Source: an uncultured Allomuricauda sp. (GTDB lineage: Bacteria > Bacteroidota > Bacteroidia > Flavobacteriales > Flavobacteriaceae). Taken from it: a stretch of DNA of 64,000 bases. The DNA is taken from NCBI RefSeq assembly GCF_937884665.1, contig NZ_CAKZYF010000210.1:1-64000 (forward strand). Direction: 5' to 3'. The position numbers were made by a program, and so were the translations under genes. The notes beneath the pieces were generated by a model, which searched no databases, was not told where the DNA came from, and was given only the letters and a program-made list of their open reading frames with translations. Shown here piece by piece: positions 18,111 through 26,583 of this stretch (within the stretch, counting starts at the first letter, position 1; each line of letters starts with the position of its first letter).

Positions 18111-19148
18111 ATGAGCTTTTCCCAAAAGGTTTTAGAATGGTACAGGGAACACAAAAGGGAACTTCCTTGGCGAAGTACCCGAGATCCCTATAAAATTTGG
18201 CTTTCAGAAATTATTCTACAACAGACCAGAGTAGTCCAGGGTACGCCGTATTATTTTAAATTTATTGATGCCTTTCCGACCGTACAAAATCTGGCTGAAG
18301 CCCCAGAAGAGAAAGTTTTAAAATTATGGCAGGGGCTGGGATATTATTCTAGGGCCAGAAATTTACACGCTACTGCCAAAATGGTGGTTGAAGACCACAA
18401 TAGCGAGTTTCCGGTCACTTACAACGGATTAAAACAGCTTAAAGGCGTGGGAGACTACACGGCCAGTGCCATAGCCTCAATTTGCTTCGATATTCCAGAA
18501 CCTGTAGTAGATGGCAATGTCTATCGGGTCTTGTCCCGTTATTTTGGCGTGGAACATCCAATAAACACTACAAAGGGTGCCAAGTATTTTAAAGAACTCG
18601 CTCGGGAAGTCATGGATAAGGAAAACGTGAGGGACTACAATCAAGGGATAATGGAGTTTGGTGCTATCCAATGTGCCCCCAAAAAACCCTATTGCCTTTT
18701 GTGCCCCTTGAACGAGGGTTGTGTCGCTTTACGGGAAAACAAGGTGCAGATGCTGCCTGTAAAATTGGGTAAAACCAAGGTGAGGCATCGGTATTTCAAC
18801 TATTTGGTGCTTTTAGATGCTAAAAAAAACACCCTGATGGAACAGCGTAAAGGAAAAGGTATATGGCAAAACCTATATCAATTTCCATTAATGGAGACAG
18901 AGGGTCTTTTGACTTTTCAAGAAATGGAAGAAAAACTAGGCCAAAAAGCCTTTGGAAAATCCATTGATACGTTAACGGCATTTTATGAAAAACCATTGGT
19001 TCACAAGCTTTCACACCAACATTTACATACCCAATTTTGGGTTCTAAACGTGTCCGGGGCGCTAGATAATGGTATTCCTTGGGAAGACATTGGTTCGTTT
19101 CCCGTTCCTGTTTTAATTGCGGATTTTATGTGTGCTTTTAAAATTTAG
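18111..19148 (+). CDS. mutY: A/G-specific adenine glycosylase
   Basis: This 345-residue base-excision enzyme removes adenine paired with 8-oxoguanine. The catalytic Glu33 (SEIILQQTR), the helix-hairpin-helix LKGVGDYTASAIA (109-121), the catalytic Asp134 (VVDGNVYRV) and the [4Fe-4S] ligands Cys188, Cys195, Cys198 and Cys204 (C-x6-C-x2-C-x5-C) are all present. The C-terminal NUDIX-like domain (about 220-345) recognises 8-oxoG. It heads a mutY-ssb-gldE-gldD order that is conserved in flavobacteria; ssb also has its own promoter right after the mutY stop. Confidence 0.96.
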   Translation: MSFSQKVLEWYREHKRELPWRSTRDPYKIWLSEIILQQTRVVQGTPYYFKFIDAFPTVQNLAEAPEEKVLKLWQGLGYYSRARNLHATAKMVVEDHNSEFPVTYNGLKQLKGVGDYTASAIASICFDIPEPVVDGNVYRVLSRYFGVEHPINTTKGAKYFKELAREVMDKENVRDYNQGIMEFGAIQCAPKKPYCLLCPLNEGCVALRENKVQMLPVKLGKTKVRHRYFNYLVLLDAKKNTLMEQRKGKGIWQNLYQFPLMETEGLLTFQEMEEKLGQKAFGKSIDTLTAFYEKPLVHKLSHQHLHTQFWVLNVSGALDNGIPWEDIGSFPVPVLIADFMCAFKI

Positions 19149-19156
19149 TACCTTTG
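19149..19156 (+). promoter_or_regulatory. -7 promoter element for ssb
   Basis: TACCTTTG begins on the base after the mutY TAG stop and lies 14 bases upstream of the ssb ATG at 19171. It argues against the longer frame that opens at 19117 inside mutY. Confidence 0.65.
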
Positions 19157-19170
19157 CGTATTCAAAAATT

Positions 19171-19620
19171 ATGAGCGGAACTTTAAACAAAGTCATGTTG
19201 ATAGGCCATTTGGGGGATGAGGTCAAAATCCACTATTTTGAGGGAGGAAATTGCATAGCGCGCTTCCCTTTGGCCACCAATGAGAGCTACACTAACCGAC
19301 AGACAGGTGAAAAAGTGACCAATACGGATTGGCATAACATTGTGATTCGGAACAAAGCCGCTGAAATCTGTGAAAAGTATCTTAGTAAAGGCGATAAGGT
19401 CTATTTAGAGGGTAGGTTAAAAAACAGACAGTGGCAAGGTGAGGACGGAAATATGCGGTACACTACAGAGGTACACGTACAAGATTTTACCTTTCTTTCA
19501 ACCAAGAAAGATGGTATGGCACCAATTCAACCTCCCGTTACCAATACTGCCACTGAAAGCGTAGAACCTAATTCACCATCGGTAACAGAAGGCGGTGAAG
19601 ATGATGACCTACCTTTTTAA
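19171..19620 (+). CDS. ssb: Single-stranded DNA-binding protein
   Basis: This 149-residue protein has the SSB OB-fold (MSGTLNKVMLIGHLGDEVKI, then WHNIVIRNKAAEICEKYL and LEGRLKNRQW) over about residues 1-107, a polar linker, and the acidic tip EDDDLPF that recruits repair and replication partners. It coats ssDNA as a tetramer. ATG 19171 is chosen over an upstream start at 19117 because it gives the family N-terminus and sits after the promoter. The C-terminal tip is almost the same as that of the DUF3127 protein at 54808-55185. Confidence 0.96.
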   Translation: MSGTLNKVMLIGHLGDEVKIHYFEGGNCIARFPLATNESYTNRQTGEKVTNTDWHNIVIRNKAAEICEKYLSKGDKVYLEGRLKNRQWQGEDGNMRYTTEVHVQDFTFLSTKKDGMAPIQPPVTNTATESVEPNSPSVTEGGEDDDLPF

Positions 19621-19644
19621 AATAAGATTTTTAATTCGATCAAT

Positions 19645-20973
19645 TTGGACCCCGACCCGTATTGTTTGTCCATTCCAGTTCTCACTGTCAGCGGATTTTT
19701 CTCCCTTAAAATCATTGTGCTTCTTCTTTTATTAAGTGGTTCAGCGCTAATATCTGGTGCCGAAGTTGCTTTGTTCGGTCTTTCCCAGACCGATTTGGAC
19801 GAGATGGAAGAGGAACACGGTCAGGGGACTTCACTTTTGCGTAAACTTCTCGATAATCCGAAAAAGCTACTGGCCACGATACTCATAACAAACAATGCCA
19901 TAAACATTGGTATTGTACTCTTGTTCAGTTCCATTGGGAATACCCTGTTTTCTGATATGGATAAAACACTTTTTGGGATTATTTCAGTTCGTTTTTTATT
20001 GGAGGTCATCGTTGCTACATTTTTGATCCTCATGTTTGGAGAAATTCTCCCGAAAATTTATGCGAATCGGAACAAAAGGCGATTTTCAAGTTTTATGACC
20101 AGACCCTTGAACGTATTGCGCATTGTGCTGAACCCTTTCAGCACCCCAATGAGTTCCGCTACGATTTTTCTTCAGGAACGACTGGGGCGTCAAAAATCGA
20201 ACTTTGGGGTAGACCATCTGTCCCAAGCATTGGAACTGGCGTCTGAAGGCGATACAACTAAAGAGGAGAAAAAGATTTTAGAAGGTATCGTTACTTTTGG
20301 CAATACGGATACCAAACAAGTAATGCGCCCTCGAATTGACATTTTTGCGCTGAACGAGGAAATGAAGTTTCCAGAAGTCATTGCCGAAATTAAAAAGAAC
20401 GGCTACTCCCGTATTCCCGTTTTTTCCGAAAACGTGGATAATGTGTCCGGGGTTTTGTACGTTAAGGATTTACTTCCCTATTTAGATAGAAAAAGTTTTA
20501 ATTGGATGACCTTGATACGTACCCCTTATTTTGTTCCGGAAAATAAAAAATTGGACGATCTGCTGCTGGAATTTCAGGACAAAAAGAACCATTTGGCCAT
20601 TGTTGTAGATGAATATGGGGGTACTTCGGGAATCGTTACTTTAGAAGATATTATCGAAGAAATTGTAGGGGATATCAGTGACGAGTTTGACGACGAAGAT
20701 CTTATTTTTTCTAAATTGGATGATTACAACTATGTTTTCGATGGAAAGACGACCCTAAAGGATTTTTACAGGGTTGTTAAGATTGAAGATGAAGAGGAGT
20801 TTGAGAACCAGAAAGGAGAATCGGAGACCATCGCGGGATTTGTGCTGGAAATTTCAGGAAGTTTTCCGAAAAGAGGGGAAAAGGTAGTGTTCAATAACTA
20901 TCAGTTTATTGTTGAAAGTCTGGATAAAAAACGGTTAAAACAAATTAAGTTCACATTGCCCCATGAAGCTTAA
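19645..20973 (+). CDS. gldE: Gliding motility-associated protein GldE (CNNM/CorC family)
   Basis: This 442-residue protein has about three to four membrane segments forming a DUF21/CNNM domain (residues 20-200), a CBS pair (about 215-345: [39 protein letters not shown]) and a CorC/HlyC C-terminal domain. CNNM proteins are linked to Mg/Co efflux. The call GldE rests on the direct overlap with gldD downstream and the mutY-ssb order, as in Flavobacterium johnsoniae, where GldE supports GldD in gliding and type IX secretion. The start is TTG at 19645 (MDPDPY), 24 bases after ssb. Confidence 0.9.
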   Translation: MDPDPYCLSIPVLTVSGFFSLKIIVLLLLLSGSALISGAEVALFGLSQTDLDEMEEEHGQGTSLLRKLLDNPKKLLATILITNNAINIGIVLLFSSIGNTLFSDMDKTLFGIISVRFLLEVIVATFLILMFGEILPKIYANRNKRRFSSFMTRPLNVLRIVLNPFSTPMSSATIFLQERLGRQKSNFGVDHLSQALELASEGDTTKEEKKILEGIVTFGNTDTKQVMRPRIDIFALNEEMKFPEVIAEIKKNGYSRIPVFSENVDNVSGVLYVKDLLPYLDRKSFNWMTLIRTPYFVPENKKLDDLLLEFQDKKNHLAIVVDEYGGTSGIVTLEDIIEEIVGDISDEFDDEDLIFSKLDDYNYVFDGKTTLKDFYRVVKIEDEEEFENQKGESETIAGFVLEISGSFPKRGEKVVFNNYQFIVESLDKKRLKQIKFTLPHEA

Positions 20974-21520
20974 ATTCCCAGTAATTATCGGTTTAGTCAG
21001 TTTGATAGTAGGTTGTAGGGACGACATACTGCCAAAACCCAAGGCCATGTTACGGTTGGACTATCCAACGGCTAGTTACGAAAAACTATCCACGGATTGC
21101 TCCTTTATTTTCGAGATGAACGGTGAATCAAATGTAAAGCTGAACCGGGATTGCTCTTTAATATTGGATTATCCCACAATGAAAGGCTCTATTTACCTTA
21201 CCTACAAGCCTGTAAACAATAATTTGGATACCTTACTTATCGATGCCCAAAAACTCTCGTACGAGCATGTTGTCAAGGCCGATAATATCTTGGAACAACC
21301 TTTTGTCAACACCCAAGATTCCGTTTACGGGATGTTTTATGAGGTAAGTGGTAATGCTGCTTCCCAATCCCAATTTTACGTTACGGACAGCACAGATCAT
21401 TTTGTAACAGGCTCGGTCTATTTTTATGCCAAACCCAATTACGATTCTATCCTTCCCGCCGCAGTTTATCTGCAAAGGGACATCCGGAGGATCATGGAAA
21501 GCTTAAAATGGAAAAAATAA
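20963..21520 (+). CDS. gldD: Gliding motility lipoprotein GldD
   Basis: This 185-residue protein has a lipoprotein signal (lipobox LIVGC, Cys at residue 18) followed by PKPKAMLRLDYP, typical of GldD. It is anchored to a membrane from the periplasmic side; in F. johnsoniae loss of GldD abolishes gliding and type IX secretion. It overlaps the end of gldE by 11 bases, so the pair is translationally coupled. It is convergent with the small lipoprotein gene 11 bases further on. Confidence 0.93.
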   Translation: MKLKFPVIIGLVSLIVGCRDDILPKPKAMLRLDYPTASYEKLSTDCSFIFEMNGESNVKLNRDCSLILDYPTMKGSIYLTYKPVNNNLDTLLIDAQKLSYEHVVKADNILEQPFVNTQDSVYGMFYEVSGNAASQSQFYVTDSTDHFVTGSVYFYAKPNYDSILPAAVYLQRDIRRIMESLKWKK

Positions 21521-21531
21521 GGACCTCTCGA

Positions 21532-21951
21532 CTATTGGGCCAAAAGGGTTTCCGCCCTAGCAATACTTGAATTTACCTGTTCTTGGAGTGTCTTTACTTT
21601 AACCTCCTCCTCATCCAACCAAATTTGTTTTTGTTCGGTCAGTTCCTTTCCGTGCAACACCTCTTCGGAATCAAATCGACTGCCAAAATTCATCATCCAA
21701 TCCATCATGGCAGAATTGGCATCTTGTAAATCTTTCATGGCCGATTCGTATTGTAGACCGGTTGCCGTGGTGTCCACCTTGGATTTTAGTTCGCCCACGA
21801 GTTTTCCCAGCTTTCCCATTTTCGGCATTATTTCATCATGAATGGCCATTACTTGTTCCATCTGGGTCGGGCCTTGCTCAGATTTCCCCTTTTGTTTGCA
21901 GCTATAGGAAACAAAAAGAAGGGATATAAAAAGTAAGAGTTGTGTTTTCAT
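21532..21951 (-). CDS. Small helical lipoprotein
   Basis: This 139-residue protein has a lipobox (FVSYSC, Cys at 18) and a mature part that is almost entirely helical and Met-rich in its first half (MEQVMAIHDEIMPKMGKL, MMDWMMNF). Similar flavobacterial proteins are often labelled viral A-type inclusion protein, a name based on coiled-coil content only. It is downstream of the Met/His-rich outer-membrane gene on the same strand, separated by a strong stem-loop at 21977-22011. A metal-related periplasmic role is possible from Met content and neighbours; the function is unknown. Confidence 0.7.
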   Translation of the reverse strand: MKTQLLLFISLLFVSYSCKQKGKSEQGPTQMEQVMAIHDEIMPKMGKLGKLVGELKSKVDTTATGLQYESAMKDLQDANSAMMDWMMNFGSRFDSEEVLHGKELTEQKQIWLDEEEVKVKTLQEQVNSSIARAETLLAQ

Positions 21952-21976
21952 TCTATTTTTTTCAAAAGTAAGATAT

Positions 21977-22011
21977 AATCCTGTGGGGCATCACGGATGC
22001 CCCACAGGATT
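21977..22011 (-). terminator. 16-bp perfect stem-loop between two minus-strand genes
   Basis: AATCCTGTGGGGCATC and its exact complement flank a 3-base loop, directly after the stop of the outer-membrane gene. The tail on the minus strand is only moderately T-rich (ATATCTT), so it may act as a terminator with partial read-through or as an mRNA 3' stabiliser. Confidence 0.75.
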
Positions 22012-22016
22012 CAATA

Positions 22017-23039
22017 TCAAAAAGAGTATTGTGTCCCCAAAGTGAGGGTTTCCCTGGTTTTTAATTGAATTCCATTTACATCTTGGTATAAAGGGGATGC
22101 AAATTCAAATCCGAAACGGAGGTTCTTTAATGCTCCTTTTGGGACATAGACATTAAACCCAAGGCCTCCATTCAGGAAATTGCCACCCGAATTGGCCGCA
22201 TCAGCGGTAATGACCATCAAAGGGTTTAAATTAGGGTCTTCACCATCAATTTCACCCACTACCAAGGCTTCCAATCGGGTTGAAAAGCTCAACCATTCCG
22301 TTGCCTTTAGAGCAAACCATCCATTCAGACTTTGTCGGTTTCCATATCGAAAATCCCGCTCGTTTTCGCCAAAACGCAAAATTGTCCGAATTTGGCCGCC
22401 CCATGAAATACGGTTGCTCTGCCCTAAATAGGTAAGGGCCAAGTTGGCATCCACTGTGCCACTTCCAATTTGCATGGGATAAGGTAATTCCACTTCATTG
22501 GGAGAAGAGGCAGGCGTAACATCACTTTCCGTAACGCTACCAGCAGGGATTGAAATCCCGACTTGTCCATGCACGGTCTGTCTTTTTCTATTAAAAAGCC
22601 GGAACAAACCTGAAATTTGAATATCTCCGAAGCCACTGGCCTCGGTCAAGAACGTACCGCCCATTCGGGTAATATGATCCATTTCCATGGAAAGATAGTT
22701 GAACATTACCATTAGGGTCAAGTTATCACTGGGGGCATACATTGCGCCCAGCATCTGCATGGTCATGGGCATTTCAGTTGGTGTGACCATGGTTTGTGCC
22801 AAAGCATCATCAAAAGAGGCATCATCACTTCCTTGTTTTAGGTCCTCCATATTCATAAACATATAGCGATAGGAGAACATCCATTCTCCTTTGCTGTGCA
22901 TATGGTCTCCCATGACAGGGATAGGCGCATGACCATCCGGCCGGCCTGCAGACCATTTTTGGGTATCTTTCCCGGTTTCTTGTGCATACAATGCAGATAA
23001 GGCCATCATTGCGATGATGGCGCTAAAGCGTTTCATCAT
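22017..23039 (-). CDS. Met/His-rich outer-membrane beta-barrel protein
   Basis: This 340-residue protein has a signal peptide (to Ala19-Gln20), a His/Met-rich N-terminal stretch (GDHMHSKGEWMFSYRYMFMN, PTEMPMTMQML) and alternating beta-strands ending in Phe (LTLGTQYSF), as in outer-membrane barrels of the phenol_MetA_deg/transporter type. Relatives are often found near copper or heavy-metal genes, and the Met/His content fits a soft-metal ligand, but this is inference. It is preceded on the same strand by the Cys-containing 124-residue protein and followed by the Met-rich lipoprotein, suggesting a small metal-response cluster. Confidence 0.72.
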   Translation of the reverse strand: MMKRFSAIIAMMALSALYAQETGKDTQKWSAGRPDGHAPIPVMGDHMHSKGEWMFSYRYMFMNMEDLKQGSDDASFDDALAQTMVTPTEMPMTMQMLGAMYAPSDNLTLMVMFNYLSMEMDHITRMGGTFLTEASGFGDIQISGLFRLFNRKRQTVHGQVGISIPAGSVTESDVTPASSPNEVELPYPMQIGSGTVDANLALTYLGQSNRISWGGQIRTILRFGENERDFRYGNRQSLNGWFALKATEWLSFSTRLEALVVGEIDGEDPNLNPLMVITADAANSGGNFLNGGLGFNVYVPKGALKNLRFGFEFASPLYQDVNGIQLKTRETLTLGTQYSF

Positions 23040-23137
23040 TATTTTTTATTAAAGTGTATTATTTGATTTAAATCCAAACAGAATTCAAGGAAATAGTAAG
23101 AAGTGACTTTTCCTCGGTTTGGTTTCAGTCCAGAAAA

Positions 23138-23512
23138 CTAGGATAGTTTAGAGGGTGGGTGAAAACTATTGGCAGTGAAAAGATAGGAATAGGGCTCCAT
23201 GTATCTAAATTGTCCCTTGGTTTGAGACGATTCAAATAACTCAGAAGCAAAAATCAAGAATTGAACAAATCCAATGGGATATTCCTCCATGGCTATCTTG
23301 GGTATGCCTTGTTCTTTTTGGTCATTCTGTTCTTGGAGTCGCTGCATTAAATAACACTTTCCATTACATTCCAAGGATGTATTTTTCTTGTTGATGCACA
23401 AAAACTCGGCGATATAATCCTCGTATATAATGTACTCCATGAGCGGAAGAATTGGCCTCATCATGGCGACCAAATAGAGCAGAACGAAACTATACACGAC
23501 CAGTTTTTTCAA
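23138..23512 (-). CDS. Small membrane-anchored protein with ECNGKCYL motif
   Basis: This 124-residue protein starts at TTG 23512 with a hydrophobic segment (residues 4-28), followed by EFLCINKKNTSLECNGKCYLMQRL, where three cysteines are spaced as in a possible disulfide or metal site. Similar short proteins occur widely in Flavobacteriaceae, often near metal-handling outer-membrane genes. It lies upstream of the Met/His-rich barrel gene on the same strand (98 bases apart). Function not known. Confidence 0.65.
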   Translation of the reverse strand: MKKLVVYSFVLLYLVAMMRPILPLMEYIIYEDYIAEFLCINKKNTSLECNGKCYLMQRLQEQNDQKEQGIPKIAMEEYPIGFVQFLIFASELFESSQTKGQFRYMEPYSYLFTANSFHPPSKLS

Positions 23513-23593
23513 TTCAAATGAATTTGATACAAAAATAAGTTACCTAGGTCCAAATTCTCTGAATTATAGTGCACTTTTGCACTTTAAATTTTT

Positions 23594-24481
23594 GTGGTGG
23601 GCGTTCAAAACAGAAAATGGATTTATCTCTTCCTTCTTTCCATGATATGGGGTACGTCCTACATCCTTATAAAAAAGAGTCTTAAAGGATTTAGTCCTGT
23701 TCAATTGGGCACGGTAAGAGTAATTCTTGCCGCACTTTTTTTGTTTATCATCGGATTCAGATCAATTCGAACCATAAGCAAAAGAGAATGGCCCTGGGTG
23801 GCTTTGTCCGGTTTTGTGGGAAGTTTAATTCCAATGTTTTTGTTTGCGTTCGCACAGACAGAGATCGATAGTGCGGTAGCCTCTGTTTTAAATTCTTTGG
23901 TGCCCCTTTTTACGCTCTTTATTGGCTTTTTTGCCTTTGGAATTAACTTTACGCGCAATCAATTGTTTGGGGTAATCATTGGACTTATCGGGGCAACGTT
24001 CCTTATTTTTTTCGGGAGCCAAATTAACCCAGGTCAAAACTATTGGTACACAGGTTTGGTCATTTTGGCGACCATGTGCTATGCGACCAACGCGAACATA
24101 ATCAAGAGCAAGCTTCAAAATGTATCTGCCATGGGCATTGCGGTGGGTAATTTTTCGGCAATTATTGTACCCGCACTTTTAATTCTTCCTTTTTCCGGGT
24201 TTTTCTCTCCTGGGGTCACTTCGGGACCCAACTTCTGGAGTTCCCTTGGATATATCGTACTACTTTGTATTATGGGGACCTGTGTGGCCAAGGTCATGTT
24301 CAATAGACTGGTCCAGATATCCTCTGCGGTATTTTCAGTTTCAGTCACTTATCTCATTCCGTTGGTCGGAATTTTTTGGGGACTTTTGGATGGGGAGGTG
24401 TTTAAATTTCAACAGCTACTGGCCGGTACGATTATCCTTTTGGGGGTTTACTTGGTGAACAAAAAAAAGACGCCCAAATAG
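23594..24481 (+). CDS. EamA/DMT-family transporter
   Basis: This 295-residue inner-membrane protein has ten predicted helices arranged as two EamA repeats (about 8-140 and 155-288), with the N-terminal IWGTSYILIKKSLKG signature of drug/metabolite exporters. Substrate unknown. The start is GTG at 23594 or 23597; no ATG precedes the first helix. The last codons lie within a terminator hairpin shared with the convergent M16 operon. Confidence 0.88.
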   Translation: MVGVQNRKWIYLFLLSMIWGTSYILIKKSLKGFSPVQLGTVRVILAALFLFIIGFRSIRTISKREWPWVALSGFVGSLIPMFLFAFAQTEIDSAVASVLNSLVPLFTLFIGFFAFGINFTRNQLFGVIIGLIGATFLIFFGSQINPGQNYWYTGLVILATMCYATNANIIKSKLQNVSAMGIAVGNFSAIIVPALLILPFSGFFSPGVTSGPNFWSSLGYIVLLCIMGTCVAKVMFNRLVQISSAVFSVSVTYLIPLVGIFWGLLDGEVFKFQQLLAGTIILLGVYLVNKKKTPK

Positions 24482-24490
24482 GCGCCTTTT
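24465..24490. terminator. Bidirectional terminator between DMT and M16 genes
   Basis: AAAAGACGCC pairs with GGCGCCTTTT (one mismatch) across a 6-base loop; T residues follow on the plus strand and an A8 tract gives T residues on the minus strand. It overlaps the DMT stop codon. Confidence 0.75.
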
Positions 24491-24509
24491 AGCATTTTGA
24501 AAAATTGTA

Positions 24510-26582
24510 TCACTCAAAATCAGCTGGAGAAACTCCTTCGTTTACTTTGATTTCGGTAACAATAAAATCAAAAGTTTGTGGTCCAGCGGTCTGTGATAAC
24601 TTAAAGGGGAATTTTATTCCAGATACCTCTTTATATTCAGAAAGTTGTAAGATTTGACTCATTTGTTGTCCTTGTACTTCTTGAACATCAACTTCCTGGA
24701 CTTTTAGACCAGTATCTACATCGTAAAATGCAGATTTTGTGTCAGTTATTTTTAGCTTATAGGCTTTTTTGTCACCAACAGCTTCTACCCCTTCCAGACT
24801 GATATTGCCCGCCACCAAGAAGTTGAGTTCTGGAAAGGCGGCGGATTCTTCTTTTATTTTTTGGATTTCCTCTTCGGACAAGTCTTTTCTTTGACCTCTT
24901 GCGATCATGTATCCTTTATCTCCATCCAAAACTTGATTTTGCATAGAATTCCCAGCTACTTTAACATCCTGCATGAATTGGTCCTTCGTGGTCTTTTTCA
25001 TTTCCAGTTCCAGCTTCATGCCCTGCATTTCTGCTTCTGCCAACATCGCATAGGATTCCACGCCTTCCAATTTTTCTTTTCCACCAATCGCTTCAATATA
25101 TTTCAGCAAAACGGATTCGGCGGTAACTCCTTCCGGCAAAGTGGCATCATAATTTGGTTTTTCGGATTTATTGGCAAACTTGTCGTAGTACAGTACAGGA
25201 ACTTTTTTACCTGCGAAGGTCATTTTTTCCAGATTTTCCAGCACTTCACTTCCTTTTCCAGCGACCACTACCCGGGCGTTCTTGGTCGAAAGATGTCTTT
25301 GGGCCGCTCTTTGGATATCGTCCAAGGTCACCGCTTCAATACGTTCCAAATAGGTTTTATAAAAATCTTTGGGTAAGTCCTCGGTTTCAATATTTAAAGC
25401 ATAATTAGCTATGGTCTGGGGTTTTTCAAGGGCCATCACAAAATTTCCTGAATATTTGGCTTTTGCTATATTGAGTTCTTCCTCAGTTACCGGGGTATCC
25501 ATAATTTTCTGGATTTCATTCAAGATTTCGACCGCAGAACTATCGGTGACCATATTCCGTACTTGAGCAGATGCACTGAAACGCATAGGGCTGTATTTAT
25601 TGTCCCGTATCGATGAATATGCACCATACGTATACCCTTTATCTTCCCTTAAATTGGCGAATAAGCGGGCTTGGGAACCTCCACCAAGAATCCGATTGGC
25701 TAAAAGTGCGGGGAGATAGTCGTCATCCTTCATCTTTAGTTCGGTAATATTCTGAACCGCAATTTCGGATTGTACCGCATTGGGCATGTCCACAAAATTA
25801 ACTTGCGCATATTGCGCATCCATAGGTTTTGAATAGCTGAATGAGGGTGGGGTAGCTTTTGACCAGGGGGTAAAATATTCGGTTACCAGGGTTTTTGCCT
25901 CTTCAAACTTTACATCACCAATAATGACCAAATAGGCATTGGCGGGCACAAAGTTTTCCCTATAGTACTTATCAACGTCCGCCAGGGTCACATTGTTGAC
26001 CGTTGTTTCATCCGTAATTTCTCCATAAGGGTGATTTTTTCCATAAGCCAAGGCCAACTGGACTCTAGTGGCAATGGCAGAAACGTCTTTTTCCTGCGAT
26101 TTCAGGCCGGTGAGAAGCTTCTCTTTTTCTTTATCAAATTCCTCTTGGGTGAAATTGGGATTTAGGGCAGCATCTGCCATCAGTTCCAAAATTCGGGGAA
26201 AGTACTTTGACAGACAACTGGCAAAGGCACTTTGATCCCCAATGGAAATTGTGGCACCCAAGAAATCCACTTCTTCATAAAAATCATCCTTCCCAATGTT
26301 TTTTGATCCCTTTCCCAACAGACTCGATGTTAAATCGGATACACCCGCCTTATCTCCTTGCAGTATGGGGGGGTTGTCCAGTGTAAGTTGTAAAGAGACT
26401 CTGGGCAACTTGTGATTTTCAACCACCATGACCTTTAGGCCATTCATCAATTCAAACTGAGTGGGTTCCTTTAAATTGATTTCAGGAGCTGGTCCAGGTT
26501 TTGGTTGTTTTGTTCTGTCTATTTGACCAAATGTTGCCATCGACATCAGCAACAGTGACCCTAAAAATATATACTTTCTCAT
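24510..26582 (-). CDS. M16 family peptidase-like protein lacking the zinc motif
   Basis: This protein of about 690 residues has a signal peptide (MRKYIFLGSLLLMSMATFGQ) and two M16 half-domains (about 45-245 and 250-470), then a C-terminal domain of about 200 residues. At the place where active M16 enzymes have HxxEH it reads GVSDLTSSLLGKG, so the zinc site is lost. It follows the active M16 gene directly (stop, one base, ATG), as in heterodimeric M16 pairs where one subunit is catalytic and one is structural. An ATG four codons upstream (26594, overlapping) is an alternative start. It probably acts in the periplasm. Confidence 0.88.
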   Translation of the reverse strand: MRKYIFLGSLLLMSMATFGQIDRTKQPKPGPAPEINLKEPTQFELMNGLKVMVVENHKLPRVSLQLTLDNPPILQGDKAGVSDLTSSLLGKGSKNIGKDDFYEEVDFLGATISIGDQSAFASCLSKYFPRILELMADAALNPNFTQEEFDKEKEKLLTGLKSQEKDVSAIATRVQLALAYGKNHPYGEITDETTVNNVTLADVDKYYRENFVPANAYLVIIGDVKFEEAKTLVTEYFTPWSKATPPSFSYSKPMDAQYAQVNFVDMPNAVQSEIAVQNITELKMKDDDYLPALLANRILGGGSQARLFANLREDKGYTYGAYSSIRDNKYSPMRFSASAQVRNMVTDSSAVEILNEIQKIMDTPVTEEELNIAKAKYSGNFVMALEKPQTIANYALNIETEDLPKDFYKTYLERIEAVTLDDIQRAAQRHLSTKNARVVVAGKGSEVLENLEKMTFAGKKVPVLYYDKFANKSEKPNYDATLPEGVTAESVLLKYIEAIGGKEKLEGVESYAMLAEAEMQGMKLELEMKKTTKDQFMQDVKVAGNSMQNQVLDGDKGYMIARGQRKDLSEEEIQKIKEESAAFPELNFLVAGNISLEGVEAVGDKKAYKLKITDTKSAFYDVDTGLKVQEVDVQEVQGQQMSQILQLSEYKEVSGIKFPFKLSQTAGPQTFDFIVTEIKVNEGVSPADFE

Positions 26583-26583
26583 C

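Noticed and set aside
19117-19170. ssb start inside mutY at 19117
   Set aside because: The extra 18 residues are not SSB-like and the ssb promoter lies downstream of them.
24861-25376. 171-codon frame opposite the inactive M16 gene
   Set aside because: Phe/His-rich composition typical of an antisense shadow; the M16 gene explains the region.
24510-26582. Frameshift or decay in the second M16 gene because of the missing HxxEH
   Set aside because: The frame is intact over 690 codons and the loss of the zinc motif with an adjacent active subunit is a known M16 pattern.
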